A stretch of DNA of 64,000 bases, from the NCBI RefSeq assembly GCF_009753715.1, contig NZ_WQMS01000020.1, positions 140,654 to 204,653 of the forward strand, read 5' to 3'. A program made the translations under genes and the position numbers. Under the pieces are notes generated by a model, which saw nothing but the letters and a program-made list of their open reading frames with translations, was not told the DNA's origin and made no database searches. Positions 43,372 to 51,845 of this stretch are shown one piece after another. Source of the stretch: Sphingomonas horti (GTDB taxonomy: Bacteria > Pseudomonadota > Alphaproteobacteria > Sphingomonadales > Sphingomonadaceae). Position 1 is the stretch's first letter. Each line of letters begins with the position of its first letter.

Positions 43372-43414
43372 GAAACATATATTGCAAACTATCATATAGT
43401 GGAATAGATGTTAC
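43372..43414. promoter_or_regulatory. Candidate RpiR operator pair before iolC
   Basis: GAAACATATATTGCA at 43372-43386 faces TGGAATAGATGTTAC at 43400-43414. The reverse complement of the right arm is GTAACATCTATTCCA, matching the left arm at 12 of 15 positions. The pair ends 29 bp before iolC. The AT-rich block is striking against the GC-rich flanks. It would overlap the iolC promoter. Confidence 0.65.
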
Positions 43415-43442
43415 AGACCACAAGGGGCGGTCTGACGAGTAT

Positions 43443-45386
43443 ATGGCGCAAAGCAGCAGCGGAACCGACGGAGAGCGCCGGCTCGACCTGATCGCGATGG
43501 GGCGCGCGGGGGTCGATCTTTACGGCGAGCAGGTCGGCGGGCGGCTGGAGGATATGGGCAGCTTCGCCAAATATATCGGCGGCAGCCCGACCAACACCGC
43601 GGTCGGGGCTTCCCGCCTGGGGCTTGACGTCGGGCTGCTGACGCGAGTGGGCGGCGATCATTTCGGCCGCTTCATCCGCGAGGAACTGGAACGCGAGGGC
43701 GTGGACACGGCCGGCGTGCGCACCGACCCGGACCGGCTGACCGCGCTCGCGATCCTGGGCATTCGCGACCCCGACAGCTTCCCCCTCGTCTTCTACCGCG
43801 AGAATTGCGCAGACATGGCGCTGTGTGTCGACGATATCGATCCGGCATTGATCGCCCGGACAGGCGCGCTGCTGGTCAGCGGGACGCATCTGTCCCGCCC
43901 CGGCGTTTTCCAGGCGAGCATGAAAGCGGCCGAGCTGATGAAGCGCCAGGGCGGCCGTGTGGTGTTCGACATCGACTATCGGCCGGTGCTCTGGGGTCTG
44001 GCCGCGAAGGAAAATGGCGAAGACCGGTTCGTCGCCAGCGCGGCAGTGACGGAGTCGCTGCAGCGCATCCTGCCGCTTTGCGACCTGGTCGTCGGCACCG
44101 AAGAAGAAATTCATATCCTGGGCGGCCTGAGCGACACGGTTTCGGCCCTCCGCGCCATCCGCGAGCGCACCGCCGCACTGTTGGTATGCAAGCGCGGCGC
44201 GAACGGGTGCGTCGCAATTCCTGGCGCGGTTCCCGATGACCTCGACGATGCCGTCGTCGAGCGCGGATTTCCCGTCGAAGTGTTCAACGTGCTGGGCGCG
44301 GGCGACGCCTTCATGGCCGGGTTCCTGCGCGGCTGGCTTCGTGATGAGCCGCTGGAGCAATGCTGCGCGTTCGCCAATGCCTGTGGCGCGATCGTCGTTT
44401 CGCGGCATGGCTGCGCGCCGGCGATGGCGTCGTGGGAGGAGCTGCAGCTTTTCCTCGATCGCCAGGACTGGCCGCACCGGCTGCGCGAGAGCGTCGAGCT
44501 GGAGCATGTCCACTGGGCGACCAATCGTCACCGCGATTACCCGGAGCTGACGGTGCTGGCGGTCGACCACCGCAGCCAGTTCGACGACCTGCTCGCCGAG
44601 CTCGGAGCCGGCACGCCGGAGCAGGTGGCGCATTTCAAGCGCCTGGCGCTCGATGCGGTCCACCAGGTGGCCGCGGGCGACCCGCGTTTCGGCGTCCTGC
44701 TCGACGGCCGCTTCGGCGCCCGCGCGTTGGAGGCCGCGGCGGATCTTCCCTATTGGATCGGGCGGCCGATCGAAGTGCCGGGATCGCGGCCGATCCGCTT
44801 CGAAGGCGCCCCGGACGTGGAGACCAGCTTGCGCGAATGGCCGCTGAACCATGTCGTCAAATGCCTGGTCTTCTACCATCCGGACGACGATCAGGAGATG
44901 AAGGCGCGGCAGGACCGCCAATTGCTGCGACTGTTCGATGCCTGCCGTGCGACGCGGCACGAATTCCTGCTGGAGATCATCGCGTCGAAACACGGGCCGG
45001 TCGACAGCACGACCGTCGCGCGCGTGATCGATCACATCTATTCGCTCGGCATCTATCCGGACTGGTGGAAGCTGGAGCCGGCCGACGACGCGCCGACCTG
45101 GGACGCCGTGCAGGCCGCGATCCTGCGCTACGATCCGCTGTGTCGCGGGATCGTGCTGCTGGGACTCTCCGCGCCGCGCGAGGAATTGCTGGCGGCGATA
45201 TCGGCAGCCGCGCCGTTCGGGCTCGTCCGGGGCTTCGCGGTCGGGCGGACGATCTTCCATGAGGTCGCCGCAGGGTGGCTGACGGGCGTGATCGACGATG
45301 CCGGCGCGGTCGCGGCGCTGGCCGAGAATCTGCGCGTGCTTTCCGATGCCTGGCGGACGGCGCGCGATGCGCGGCAGGCGGCATGA
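43443..45386 (+). CDS. iolC: 5-dehydro-2-deoxygluconokinase fused to DUF2090 aldolase-like domain
   Basis: 647 aa in two parts. Residues ~1-330 are a PfkB-family kinase: LIAMGRAGVDLYGEQ, KYIGGSPTNTAVGASRLG, and the catalytic VLGAGDAFMAGFLRG near residue 284. It phosphorylates 5-dehydro-2-deoxygluconate. Residues ~340-640 are DUF2090, a TIM-barrel aldolase-like domain (TVLAVDHRSQFDDLL, FGVLLDGRFGARAL, VVKCLVFYHPDDD), which probably supplies the IolJ step, splitting the phosphorylated product to malonic semialdehyde and DHAP. This fusion is known in proteobacteria. It is the first gene of a tightly packed iolCDEBA operon. Confidence 0.92.
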   Translation: MAQSSSGTDGERRLDLIAMGRAGVDLYGEQVGGRLEDMGSFAKYIGGSPTNTAVGASRLGLDVGLLTRVGGDHFGRFIREELEREGVDTAGVRTDPDRLTALAILGIRDPDSFPLVFYRENCADMALCVDDIDPALIARTGALLVSGTHLSRPGVFQASMKAAELMKRQGGRVVFDIDYRPVLWGLAAKENGEDRFVASAAVTESLQRILPLCDLVVGTEEEIHILGGLSDTVSALRAIRERTAALLVCKRGANGCVAIPGAVPDDLDDAVVERGFPVEVFNVLGAGDAFMAGFLRGWLRDEPLEQCCAFANACGAIVVSRHGCAPAMASWEELQLFLDRQDWPHRLRESVELEHVHWATNRHRDYPELTVLAVDHRSQFDDLLAELGAGTPEQVAHFKRLALDAVHQVAAGDPRFGVLLDGRFGARALEAAADLPYWIGRPIEVPGSRPIRFEGAPDVETSLREWPLNHVVKCLVFYHPDDDQEMKARQDRQLLRLFDACRATRHEFLLEIIASKHGPVDSTTVARVIDHIYSLGIYPDWWKLEPADDAPTWDAVQAAILRYDPLCRGIVLLGLSAPREELLAAISAAAPFGLVRGFAVGRTIFHEVAAGWLTGVIDDAGAVAALAENLRVLSDAWRTARDARQAA

Positions 45387-45387
45387 T

Positions 45388-47220
45388 ATGAGCAGCGTAC
45401 GCCTCACCATGGCCCAGGCGCTGACGCGCTGGTTGGCGGCGCAGTCCGTTGAGATCGACGGCGTCGTGCTGCCCTATTTCGCCGGCGTCTGGGCGATCTT
45501 CGGTCATGGCAATGTCGCGGGCGTGGGCGAAGCGCTGGCCGGCATGAGCGATGCGCTGCCGACATATCGCGCCCATAACGAACAAGGCATGGCGCATGCG
45601 GCGATCGCTTTCGCCAAGGCGAGCCGGAGGCGGCGGGCCATGGCCTGCACGACCTCGATTGGGCCCGGCGCCACCAATATGGTGACGGCCGCTGCGCTGG
45701 CGCATGTGAACCGGCTTCCGGTGCTGTTCCTGCCCGGCGACGTCTATGCCAGCCGCCGGCCGGACCCGGTGCTGCAACAGGTCGAGGACTTCGCCGACGC
45801 GACCGTTTCCGCAAACGACTGCTTCCGCCCCGTCTCCCGGCTGTTCGACCGGATCGCCCGGCCCGAACAGATCATCGATGCGCTGCCCCGCGCGATGGCG
45901 GTACTGACCGACCCGGCGCTGTGCGGTCCGGTCACGCTCTGCCTGTGCCAGGACGTGCAGGCGGAGGCGTTTGATTTCCCGGAAAGATTTTTCGCGCCCA
46001 AGGTCTGGCGCCAGCGGCGCATCCGCCCGGACGAGGCCGAGCTGGGCGCGCTCATTGCCGCCCTTCGCCGGTCAAGCGCGCCGCTGATCGTGGCGGGCGG
46101 CGGGGTGCTCTATTCCGAGGCCGAGCAGATGTTGGCCGACTTTGCCGCCGGCACTGGCGTTCCCGTCGCGGAAACGCAGGCGGGGAAGGGGGCACTCGCC
46201 TGGGATCATCCCCAGGCGCTCGGCAGCATCGGGGTGACCGGCACCAGCGCGGCCAATCGCGCTGCGGAAGCCGCCGACCTGGTGATCGGAATCGGCACGC
46301 GGCTGCAGGACTTCACGACCGGGTCGCGCACCCTGTTCGCGGGCAAGCGGCTGTTCCAGGTCAATGTTGCGACCCATGACCTCGCCAAGCAGGATGCCGA
46401 GCCGGTGCAGGGCGATGCGCGCGCGACGCTCGCCGCGCTGGGCGAGGCGCTGGGCGACTGGGGCGCGCCGGCCGAATGGGCCGAGGCTAACCGATCGGCA
46501 GTTGTAGAGTGGAACCGCGCCTGGGATGCGGCGACGCGGGCGGGCGACGCGCTGCCGTCCGATGCGCAAGTGATCGGCGCTGTGTGGCGGCAGGCGCGCG
46601 AGGACGCGGTCGTGGTCTGCGCGGCCGGCGGGTTGCCGGGCGAACTGCACAAGCTTTGGCGCACGCGCCGGCCGGGCGGCTATCATGTCGAATATGGCTA
46701 TTCGTGCATGGGTTATGAAATCGCGGGCGGTCTGGGCGTGAAGATGGCCGATCCTGCGCGCGACGTGTGCGTGATGGTCGGCGACGGCAGCTATCTGATG
46801 CTGAACTCGGAGCTCGCCACCTCGGTGATGCTCGGCGTCAAGATCACTGTCGTATTGCTCGACAATCGCGGCTTCGGCTGCATTAACCGGCTGCAGCAGG
46901 GGACGGGCGGTCGGCCGTTCAACAATCTGCTCGCCGACACCCGGCATGACGCGCTCCCCGATATCGACTTTGCTGCCCACGCGAGGAGCCTCGGCGCCCA
47001 AGCCGAGAAGGTGCAGGGCATCGCGGAGCTGGAGGCGGCGCTCGCGCGCGCGGGGGCGTCCGACAAGAGCTATGTGATCGTCATAGACACCGATCCGGCG
47101 ATCACCACCGAGGCGGGCGGGCATTGGTGGGACGTGGCGGTGCCGGAAGTCTCGCCGCGCGCCGAGGTCCGGGCCGCACGCCGCGACTATGAGGCCAGGA
47201 TTTCGGGAGACAGGAAATGA
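45388..47220 (+). CDS. iolD: 3D-(3,5/4)-trihydroxycyclohexane-1,2-dione hydrolase
   Basis: 610 aa thiamine-diphosphate enzyme, start ATG 45388-45390 one base after the iolC stop. It opens the trihydroxycyclohexanedione ring to 5-deoxyglucuronate. TPP-enzyme marks are the N-terminal RAHNEQGMAHAAIAFAKA (catalytic Glu), SIGPGATNM, and the C-terminal TPP/Mg2+ motif VMVGDGSYLMLNSEL ... VVLLDNRGFGC. Length fits IolD. Downstream iolE overlaps it by four bases. Confidence 0.95.
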   Translation: MSSVRLTMAQALTRWLAAQSVEIDGVVLPYFAGVWAIFGHGNVAGVGEALAGMSDALPTYRAHNEQGMAHAAIAFAKASRRRRAMACTTSIGPGATNMVTAAALAHVNRLPVLFLPGDVYASRRPDPVLQQVEDFADATVSANDCFRPVSRLFDRIARPEQIIDALPRAMAVLTDPALCGPVTLCLCQDVQAEAFDFPERFFAPKVWRQRRIRPDEAELGALIAALRRSSAPLIVAGGGVLYSEAEQMLADFAAGTGVPVAETQAGKGALAWDHPQALGSIGVTGTSAANRAAEAADLVIGIGTRLQDFTTGSRTLFAGKRLFQVNVATHDLAKQDAEPVQGDARATLAALGEALGDWGAPAEWAEANRSAVVEWNRAWDAATRAGDALPSDAQVIGAVWRQAREDAVVVCAAGGLPGELHKLWRTRRPGGYHVEYGYSCMGYEIAGGLGVKMADPARDVCVMVGDGSYLMLNSELATSVMLGVKITVVLLDNRGFGCINRLQQGTGGRPFNNLLADTRHDALPDIDFAAHARSLGAQAEKVQGIAELEAALARAGASDKSYVIVIDTDPAITTEAGGHWWDVAVPEVSPRAEVRAARRDYEARISGDRK

Positions 47221-48107
47221 CGATCCGCTGGGGCGTGAGCCCGATCGCCTGGTGCAATGACGACATGCGTGAGCTGGGCGGCGACACGACGCTCGACGAG
47301 CTGCTGACGGACGTGAAGGAGATCGGCTTCGCAGGCGTCGAGCTCGGCCACAAATTCCCGCGCGATCCCGGCACGTTGGGGCCGATCATGGCGCGGCATG
47401 GGCTGGAGGTCATCGGCGGCTGGTGTTCGTCCAACCTGCTCGCGCGCGATGCCGATGCCGAAATCGCCGCCCTCGCGAAGCATCTGGCGCTGCTGGAGGC
47501 GATGGGTTCGACCGTGTTCATCCTCGCCGAGACGAGCAATGCCGTGCACGGCGACCGCCGCAGCCGGCTCGACACGCACCCGGTGCTGACATCCGGCGAA
47601 TGGAAGCAGTTCGGCGAGCGTTTGAACACGGTCGCGCGCTACATCACCGATCGCGGCCTGCGGTTCGCCTATCATCATCACCTGGGCACCGTCGTCGAGA
47701 CGGGCGCCGAGCTTGAGCGCTTCTTCGACGCGACCGGCGATCATGTCGGCCTGGTGCTCGACACCGGCCATGCGCTCGGCGGTGGCTTCGAGCCGCTGGG
47801 CGTGATTGAGACCCGGCCCGAGCGTGTCGTGCATGTTCATTGCAAGGACATCCGCCGCCGCAAATTCGACCAGTTTCGGGCGGGCGGGACCAGCTTTCTC
47901 GATGGCGTCATCGGCGGCATGTTCACCGCGCCGGGGGATGGGGACTACGACTATGCGCCGTTCATGGCCGCCTTGGCCCACATCAATTATTCAGGCTGGA
48001 TCGTGATCGAGGCGGAGCAGGACCCGGCCGTCGCCAACCCGCGCCAGTACAGCCAGCTCGGGCTCGACACGCTGAAGCGCCTCGCCCGGCAGGTGGAGCT
48101 CGCCTGA
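47217..48107 (+). CDS. iolE: Myo-inosose-2 dehydratase
   Basis: 296 aa, start ATG 47217-47219 inside the iolD stop. A xylose-isomerase-like TIM barrel that dehydrates scyllo-inosose to the diketone used by IolD. IRWGVSPIAWCNDDMRELGG, GFAGVELGHKFP, RFAYHHHLGT, LVLDTGHALGGG and VHVHCKDIRRRKF are clear IolE features, the His/Asp/Glu residues of the last two binding the metal. It overlaps iolB by one base. Confidence 0.95.
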   Translation: MTIRWGVSPIAWCNDDMRELGGDTTLDELLTDVKEIGFAGVELGHKFPRDPGTLGPIMARHGLEVIGGWCSSNLLARDADAEIAALAKHLALLEAMGSTVFILAETSNAVHGDRRSRLDTHPVLTSGEWKQFGERLNTVARYITDRGLRFAYHHHLGTVVETGAELERFFDATGDHVGLVLDTGHALGGGFEPLGVIETRPERVVHVHCKDIRRRKFDQFRAGGTSFLDGVIGGMFTAPGDGDYDYAPFMAALAHINYSGWIVIEAEQDPAVANPRQYSQLGLDTLKRLARQVELA

Positions 48108-48898
48108 TGTCGCTGCTGGTTCGCCCGCACGCGCCCGATCCCGACGGGACGGTTCTCGACATCACGCCCGAAAGCGCAGGCTGGAAATATGTCGGCTTCC
48201 GCGTCGTGAGGCTCGCGGCCGGCCAGCGCCACGAGCACCGCGAGGAGGGGCGGGAAACCTGCCTGGTCGTGCTGACCGGGACGGTCTCGATCGAGTCCGG
48301 CGGCGAATCCCTTGCAGGTCTCGGCGGGCGCGAGACCGTGTTCGATGGCCCCGCGACCTCGGTCTACGTGCCGGCCGGCATAGGCTATGCGATCCGCGCC
48401 GAGAGCAACGCTGAAGTGGCCGTCTGCACAGCCCCGGGCAGCGGCTCGGGCAAGGTCCGGCTGATCCGGTCGAAGCAGGTCGAGACGCGCGGCAAGGGCA
48501 CCAACACCCGCTATGTCCGCAACATCCTGTCCGACGCCGACGCGGCCGAAAGCCTGCTGGTGGTCGAGGTGATCACGCCCGGCGGACACTGGTCCAGCTA
48601 CCCGCCGCACAAGCATGACCGCGATGCCTTTCCCGAGGAGACGTTCCTTGAGGAAACCTATTACCACCGTCTTTCGCCGCCGCAGGGTTTCGCCTTCCAG
48701 CGCGTCTATACCGACGAGCGAGACATCGACGAGACGATGGCGGTGGAGGACGGCGACGTGGTGATGGTGCCGCGCGGCTACCACCCGGTCGGCGCGCCGC
48801 ATGGATATGACCTTTACTACCTGAACGTGATGGCGGGCCCCCGGCGCAATTGGGTGTTCCGCAACGACCCCGCGCATGACTGGATCGTGCGCCAATAA
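48107..48898 (+). CDS. iolB: 5-deoxy-glucuronate isomerase
   Basis: 263 aa, start ATG 48107-48109 overlapping the iolE stop (TGATG). Bicupin protein of the KduI/IolB family: SLLVRPHAPDPDG at the N-terminus, HREEGRETCLVVLTG in the first cupin, and YPPHKHDRDAFPEE, LEETYYHRLSPPQGF and MVPRGYHPVGAPHGY in the metal-binding second cupin. It isomerises 5-deoxyglucuronate to 5-dehydro-2-deoxygluconate for IolC. Confidence 0.95.
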   Translation: MSLLVRPHAPDPDGTVLDITPESAGWKYVGFRVVRLAAGQRHEHREEGRETCLVVLTGTVSIESGGESLAGLGGRETVFDGPATSVYVPAGIGYAIRAESNAEVAVCTAPGSGSGKVRLIRSKQVETRGKGTNTRYVRNILSDADAAESLLVVEVITPGGHWSSYPPHKHDRDAFPEETFLEETYYHRLSPPQGFAFQRVYTDERDIDETMAVEDGDVVMVPRGYHPVGAPHGYDLYYLNVMAGPRRNWVFRNDPAHDWIVRQ

Positions 48899-48908
48899 GG
48901 AAGAGCGT

Positions 48909-50408
48909 GTGAGACAGATCGACCACTTCATCGCCGGCGGTGCCGCCGGCGGCGCCTCCGTGCGCGCCGGCGACGTGTTCAATCCCAGCACCGGCGAGGT
49001 GCAGGCCAGGGTGGCCTTGGGAACCAGCATCGAGCTCGACCGGGCCGTGGCTGCCGCTCAGGCCGCGCAACCGGGTTGGGCCGCGACCAATCCGCAGCGC
49101 CGGGCGCGCGTGATGTTCCGCTTCAAGGAACTGGTCGAGCGCGAGATGGACTCGCTGGCGCATCTGCTCGCTTCAGAACATGGCAAGGTGATCGCGGACG
49201 CGCGCGGCGACGTGCAGCGCGGGCTCGACGTGATCGAATTCGCGGCCGGCATCCCGCACGCGCAGAAGGGCGAATACACACAGGGTGCCGGGCCGGGGAT
49301 CGACGTCTATTCGATGCGCCAGCCGATCGGCATCGGCGCGGGCATCACCCCGTTCAACTTTCCGGCGATGATCCCGATGTGGATGTTCGGCCCGGCCATC
49401 GCGGTCGGCAATGCCTTCATCCTGAAGCCCTCCGAGCGCGATCCGAGCGTACCGGTGCGCCTTGCCGAGCTGATGCTGGAGGCGGGCCTGCCGGAAGGCA
49501 TTCTTCAGGTCGTTCACGGCGACAAGGAAATGGTCGACGCGATCCTCGACCATCCCGCGATCTCGGCCGTCAGCTTCGTCGGCAGCTCGGATATCGCGCA
49601 ATATGTTTATGCGCGCGGCGTCGCGGCCGGAAAGCGCGTGCAGGCGATGGGCGGGGCCAAGAACCATGGCATCGTGATGCCGGATGCCGACCTTGACCAG
49701 GTCGTGAAGGATCTGTGCGGCGCCGCCTTCGGCTCGGCGGGCGAACGCTGCATGGCGCTGCCGGTGGCCGTGCCGGTCGGTGAAAAAACGGCCAACGAGC
49801 TGCGCGAGGCATTGATCCCGGCGATTGCGGCCCTGAAAGTCGGCGTCTCGAATGATGCCGACGCACATTACGGCCCTGTCGTGACCGCAGCGCATAAGGC
49901 GCGGATCGAGGGCTGGATCCAGACGGGGATCGACGAGGGCGCTGAGCTGGTCGTGGATGGGCGCGGCTTCACCATGCAAGGCCACGAAAACGGCTTCTTC
50001 GTCGGGCCGACCCTGCTCGACCGGGTAACGCCAGCCATGCGCTGCTATCAGGAAGAGATTTTCGGGCCCGTCCTCCAGATCATCCGCGCACCGGACTTCG
50101 AGACGGCGCTGCGGCTGCCGAGCGACCACCAATATGGCAACGGCGTCGCGATCTTCACCCGCAACGGCCACGCCGCGCGGGAGTTCGCGCAGCGCGTCAA
50201 TGTCGGCATGGTCGGCATCAACGTGCCGATCCCGGTGCCGGTCGCCTATCACAGCTTCGGCGGCTGGAAGCGCTCCGGCTTCGGCGATCACAACCAGCAC
50301 GGCATGGAAGGCGTGCGCTTCTGGACCAAGGTCAAGACCGTCACCCAGCGCTGGCCCGATGGCTCGGTCACAGGCGAGAACGCGTTCGTGATCCCGACCA
50401 TGGTCTGA
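48909..50408 (+). CDS. iolA: Methylmalonate-/malonate-semialdehyde dehydrogenase (CoA-acylating)
   Basis: 499 aa from GTG 48909-48911 (VRQIDHFIAGG), with AAGGAAG ahead. Aldehyde dehydrogenase superfamily; the nucleophilic Cys is in GSAGERCMALPVAV near residue 284, and ITPFNFPAMIPMWMFGPAI and RFWTKVKTVTQRWP are typical of the CoA-dependent MmsA/IolA branch. It converts malonic semialdehyde to acetyl-CoA, CO2 and NADH, the end of inositol breakdown. It also could serve valine degradation. Last gene of the iolCDEBA run. Confidence 0.93.
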   Translation: MRQIDHFIAGGAAGGASVRAGDVFNPSTGEVQARVALGTSIELDRAVAAAQAAQPGWAATNPQRRARVMFRFKELVEREMDSLAHLLASEHGKVIADARGDVQRGLDVIEFAAGIPHAQKGEYTQGAGPGIDVYSMRQPIGIGAGITPFNFPAMIPMWMFGPAIAVGNAFILKPSERDPSVPVRLAELMLEAGLPEGILQVVHGDKEMVDAILDHPAISAVSFVGSSDIAQYVYARGVAAGKRVQAMGGAKNHGIVMPDADLDQVVKDLCGAAFGSAGERCMALPVAVPVGEKTANELREALIPAIAALKVGVSNDADAHYGPVVTAAHKARIEGWIQTGIDEGAELVVDGRGFTMQGHENGFFVGPTLLDRVTPAMRCYQEEIFGPVLQIIRAPDFETALRLPSDHQYGNGVAIFTRNGHAAREFAQRVNVGMVGINVPIPVPVAYHSFGGWKRSGFGDHNQHGMEGVRFWTKVKTVTQRWPDGSVTGENAFVIPTMV

Positions 50409-50410
50409 CC

Positions 50411-50453
50411 GAAACATATCTTCCACAGATGCGAAATTTGGAATAGATCGACT
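50411..50453. promoter_or_regulatory. Candidate RpiR operator pair before the organophosphate transporter
   Basis: GAAACATATCTTCCA at 50411-50425 faces TGGAATAGATCGACT at 50439-50453. The start-to-start distance of the arms (28) is identical to that before iolC, and the first 15 bases differ from the iolC left arm at only two positions. The right arm's outer part is weaker. It begins three bases after the iolA stop and is 47 bp before the transporter start, marking a new transcription unit. Confidence 0.65.
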
Positions 50454-50499
50454 CGGGAAGGCGCGGCGCACGATCGCGCCCCCGAGCGGGGAGAATTCC

Positions 50500-51834
50500 A
50501 TGCTGAGGGCGCTTGCGACGGGGCCGGACCTGCCGGTCAGGTCCGACATCGACATAGACGGCACGTTCCGCCGCTATCGGATGCGGATCATCCTCGCGAT
50601 AACGCTGGCGTATGCGGTCAGCTATACCTGCCGGCTCGCGATCAACGTGGTCAAGAAGCCGCTGATCGACGGCGGCATTTTCACGCCGCTGGAGCTCGGC
50701 ATGATCGGCTCGGCGCTGTTCTACACCTATGCGGCGGGCAAGCTGATCAACGGCTTCGTCGCGGACCACAGCAATGTGAAGCGCCTCTTCGCGATCGGGC
50801 TGGTCGCTTCCGCCGCCTGCAACATCGCAATGGGTTTCTCGACCCTGTTCTGGGTCACGGTGCTGCTCTGGGGCCTGAACGGGTGGTTCCAGAGTTATGG
50901 CGCGCCGGCGTGTGTCGTGGCGCTGGCAAGCTGGTTCTCGAATAGGGAACGCGGCCGCTATTACGGCATCTGGTCCACCGCCCATTCGCTGGGTGAGGGG
51001 CTTACTTTTGCCGTCGTGACGTCGCTGGTCGCGGTCGGCGGCTGGCACTGGGGCTTCTGGGGACCGGGCATCGCCACGGTGATTGCCGCCGTGGCCGCCT
51101 ATTTCGCGATGGCCGACCGGCCGCGTGCGCTGGGCCTGCCGAGCGTTGCCGACTGGCACAACGATCACTACGCCCCGCCCGCTGCGGGTACGCCCGAACG
51201 CGGCGTTTTCGCAACGCAGCTTTCGATCCTCAAGATCCCGGCGGTCTGGATCCTCGCGCTGGCGAGCGCTGCCAATTATGTGACGCGCTACGCGATCAAT
51301 AGCTGGGGCATCCTCTACCTCCAGGAAGCGCGCGGCTATTCGCTGGCCGAGGCGGGAGGCATGCTGACGGCCAGCACGATCGCCGGCGTCGTGGGTGCGG
51401 TCGCGTTCGGCTTCGTTTCAGACAAATTCTTCGGCGCCCGCCGCCCGCCCGTGAACCTGCTGTTCGGGGTGGTCGAGCTGATCGGGCTGCTGATCTTCTT
51501 CTACGGACCCGGCGATCCCGGCACGATGCTGCTGGGCGTCGTTCTGTTCGGGCTGGGCATGACCGGACTGGTGACATCGCTCGGCGGCCTGTTCGCGATC
51601 GACATCTGCCCGAAACGCGTCGCCGGTGCCGCGCTCGGGCTGGTCGGCGTGTTCAGCTATCTGGGTGCCGCGGTGCAGGAGCAGGTCTCCGGCGCGCTGA
51701 TCAACAGCCATATGCGCGTGTTCGGCAGCGACCGCGTCTATGACTTCGATCCGGCGATCTGGTTCTGGATCGGCTGCTCGGTGGCGGCGACATTGCTCGC
51801 CACCACGCTCTGGAACACGCGGCTGCGTGATTGA
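50500..51834 (+). CDS. Organophosphate:phosphate antiporter (OPA) family MFS transporter
   Basis: 444 aa, about 12 membrane segments. It is related to GlpT/UhpT/UhpC, not to the sugar-porter-type inositol carriers (IolT): GWFQSYGAPACVVALASWFSNRERGRYYGIWSTAHSLGEG aligns with the GlpT middle region (key parts GWFQ, ERG, W..AH..G.G). The two arginines that bind phosphate in GlpT appear conserved, Arg45 in YTCRLAINVV and Arg263 in YVTRYAINSW. Its neighbours are inositol enzymes and phosphatases, so the likely cargo is an inositol phosphate exchanged for Pi. It overlaps nothing upstream and leads the operon with PhoD, the 66-aa protein and the second dehydrogenase. Confidence 0.88.
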   Translation: MLRALATGPDLPVRSDIDIDGTFRRYRMRIILAITLAYAVSYTCRLAINVVKKPLIDGGIFTPLELGMIGSALFYTYAAGKLINGFVADHSNVKRLFAIGLVASAACNIAMGFSTLFWVTVLLWGLNGWFQSYGAPACVVALASWFSNRERGRYYGIWSTAHSLGEGLTFAVVTSLVAVGGWHWGFWGPGIATVIAAVAAYFAMADRPRALGLPSVADWHNDHYAPPAAGTPERGVFATQLSILKIPAVWILALASAANYVTRYAINSWGILYLQEARGYSLAEAGGMLTASTIAGVVGAVAFGFVSDKFFGARRPPVNLLFGVVELIGLLIFFYGPGDPGTMLLGVVLFGLGMTGLVTSLGGLFAIDICPKRVAGAALGLVGVFSYLGAAVQEQVSGALINSHMRVFGSDRVYDFDPAIWFWIGCSVAATLLATTLWNTRLRD

Positions 51835-51845
51835 GGGGTTTGTTG

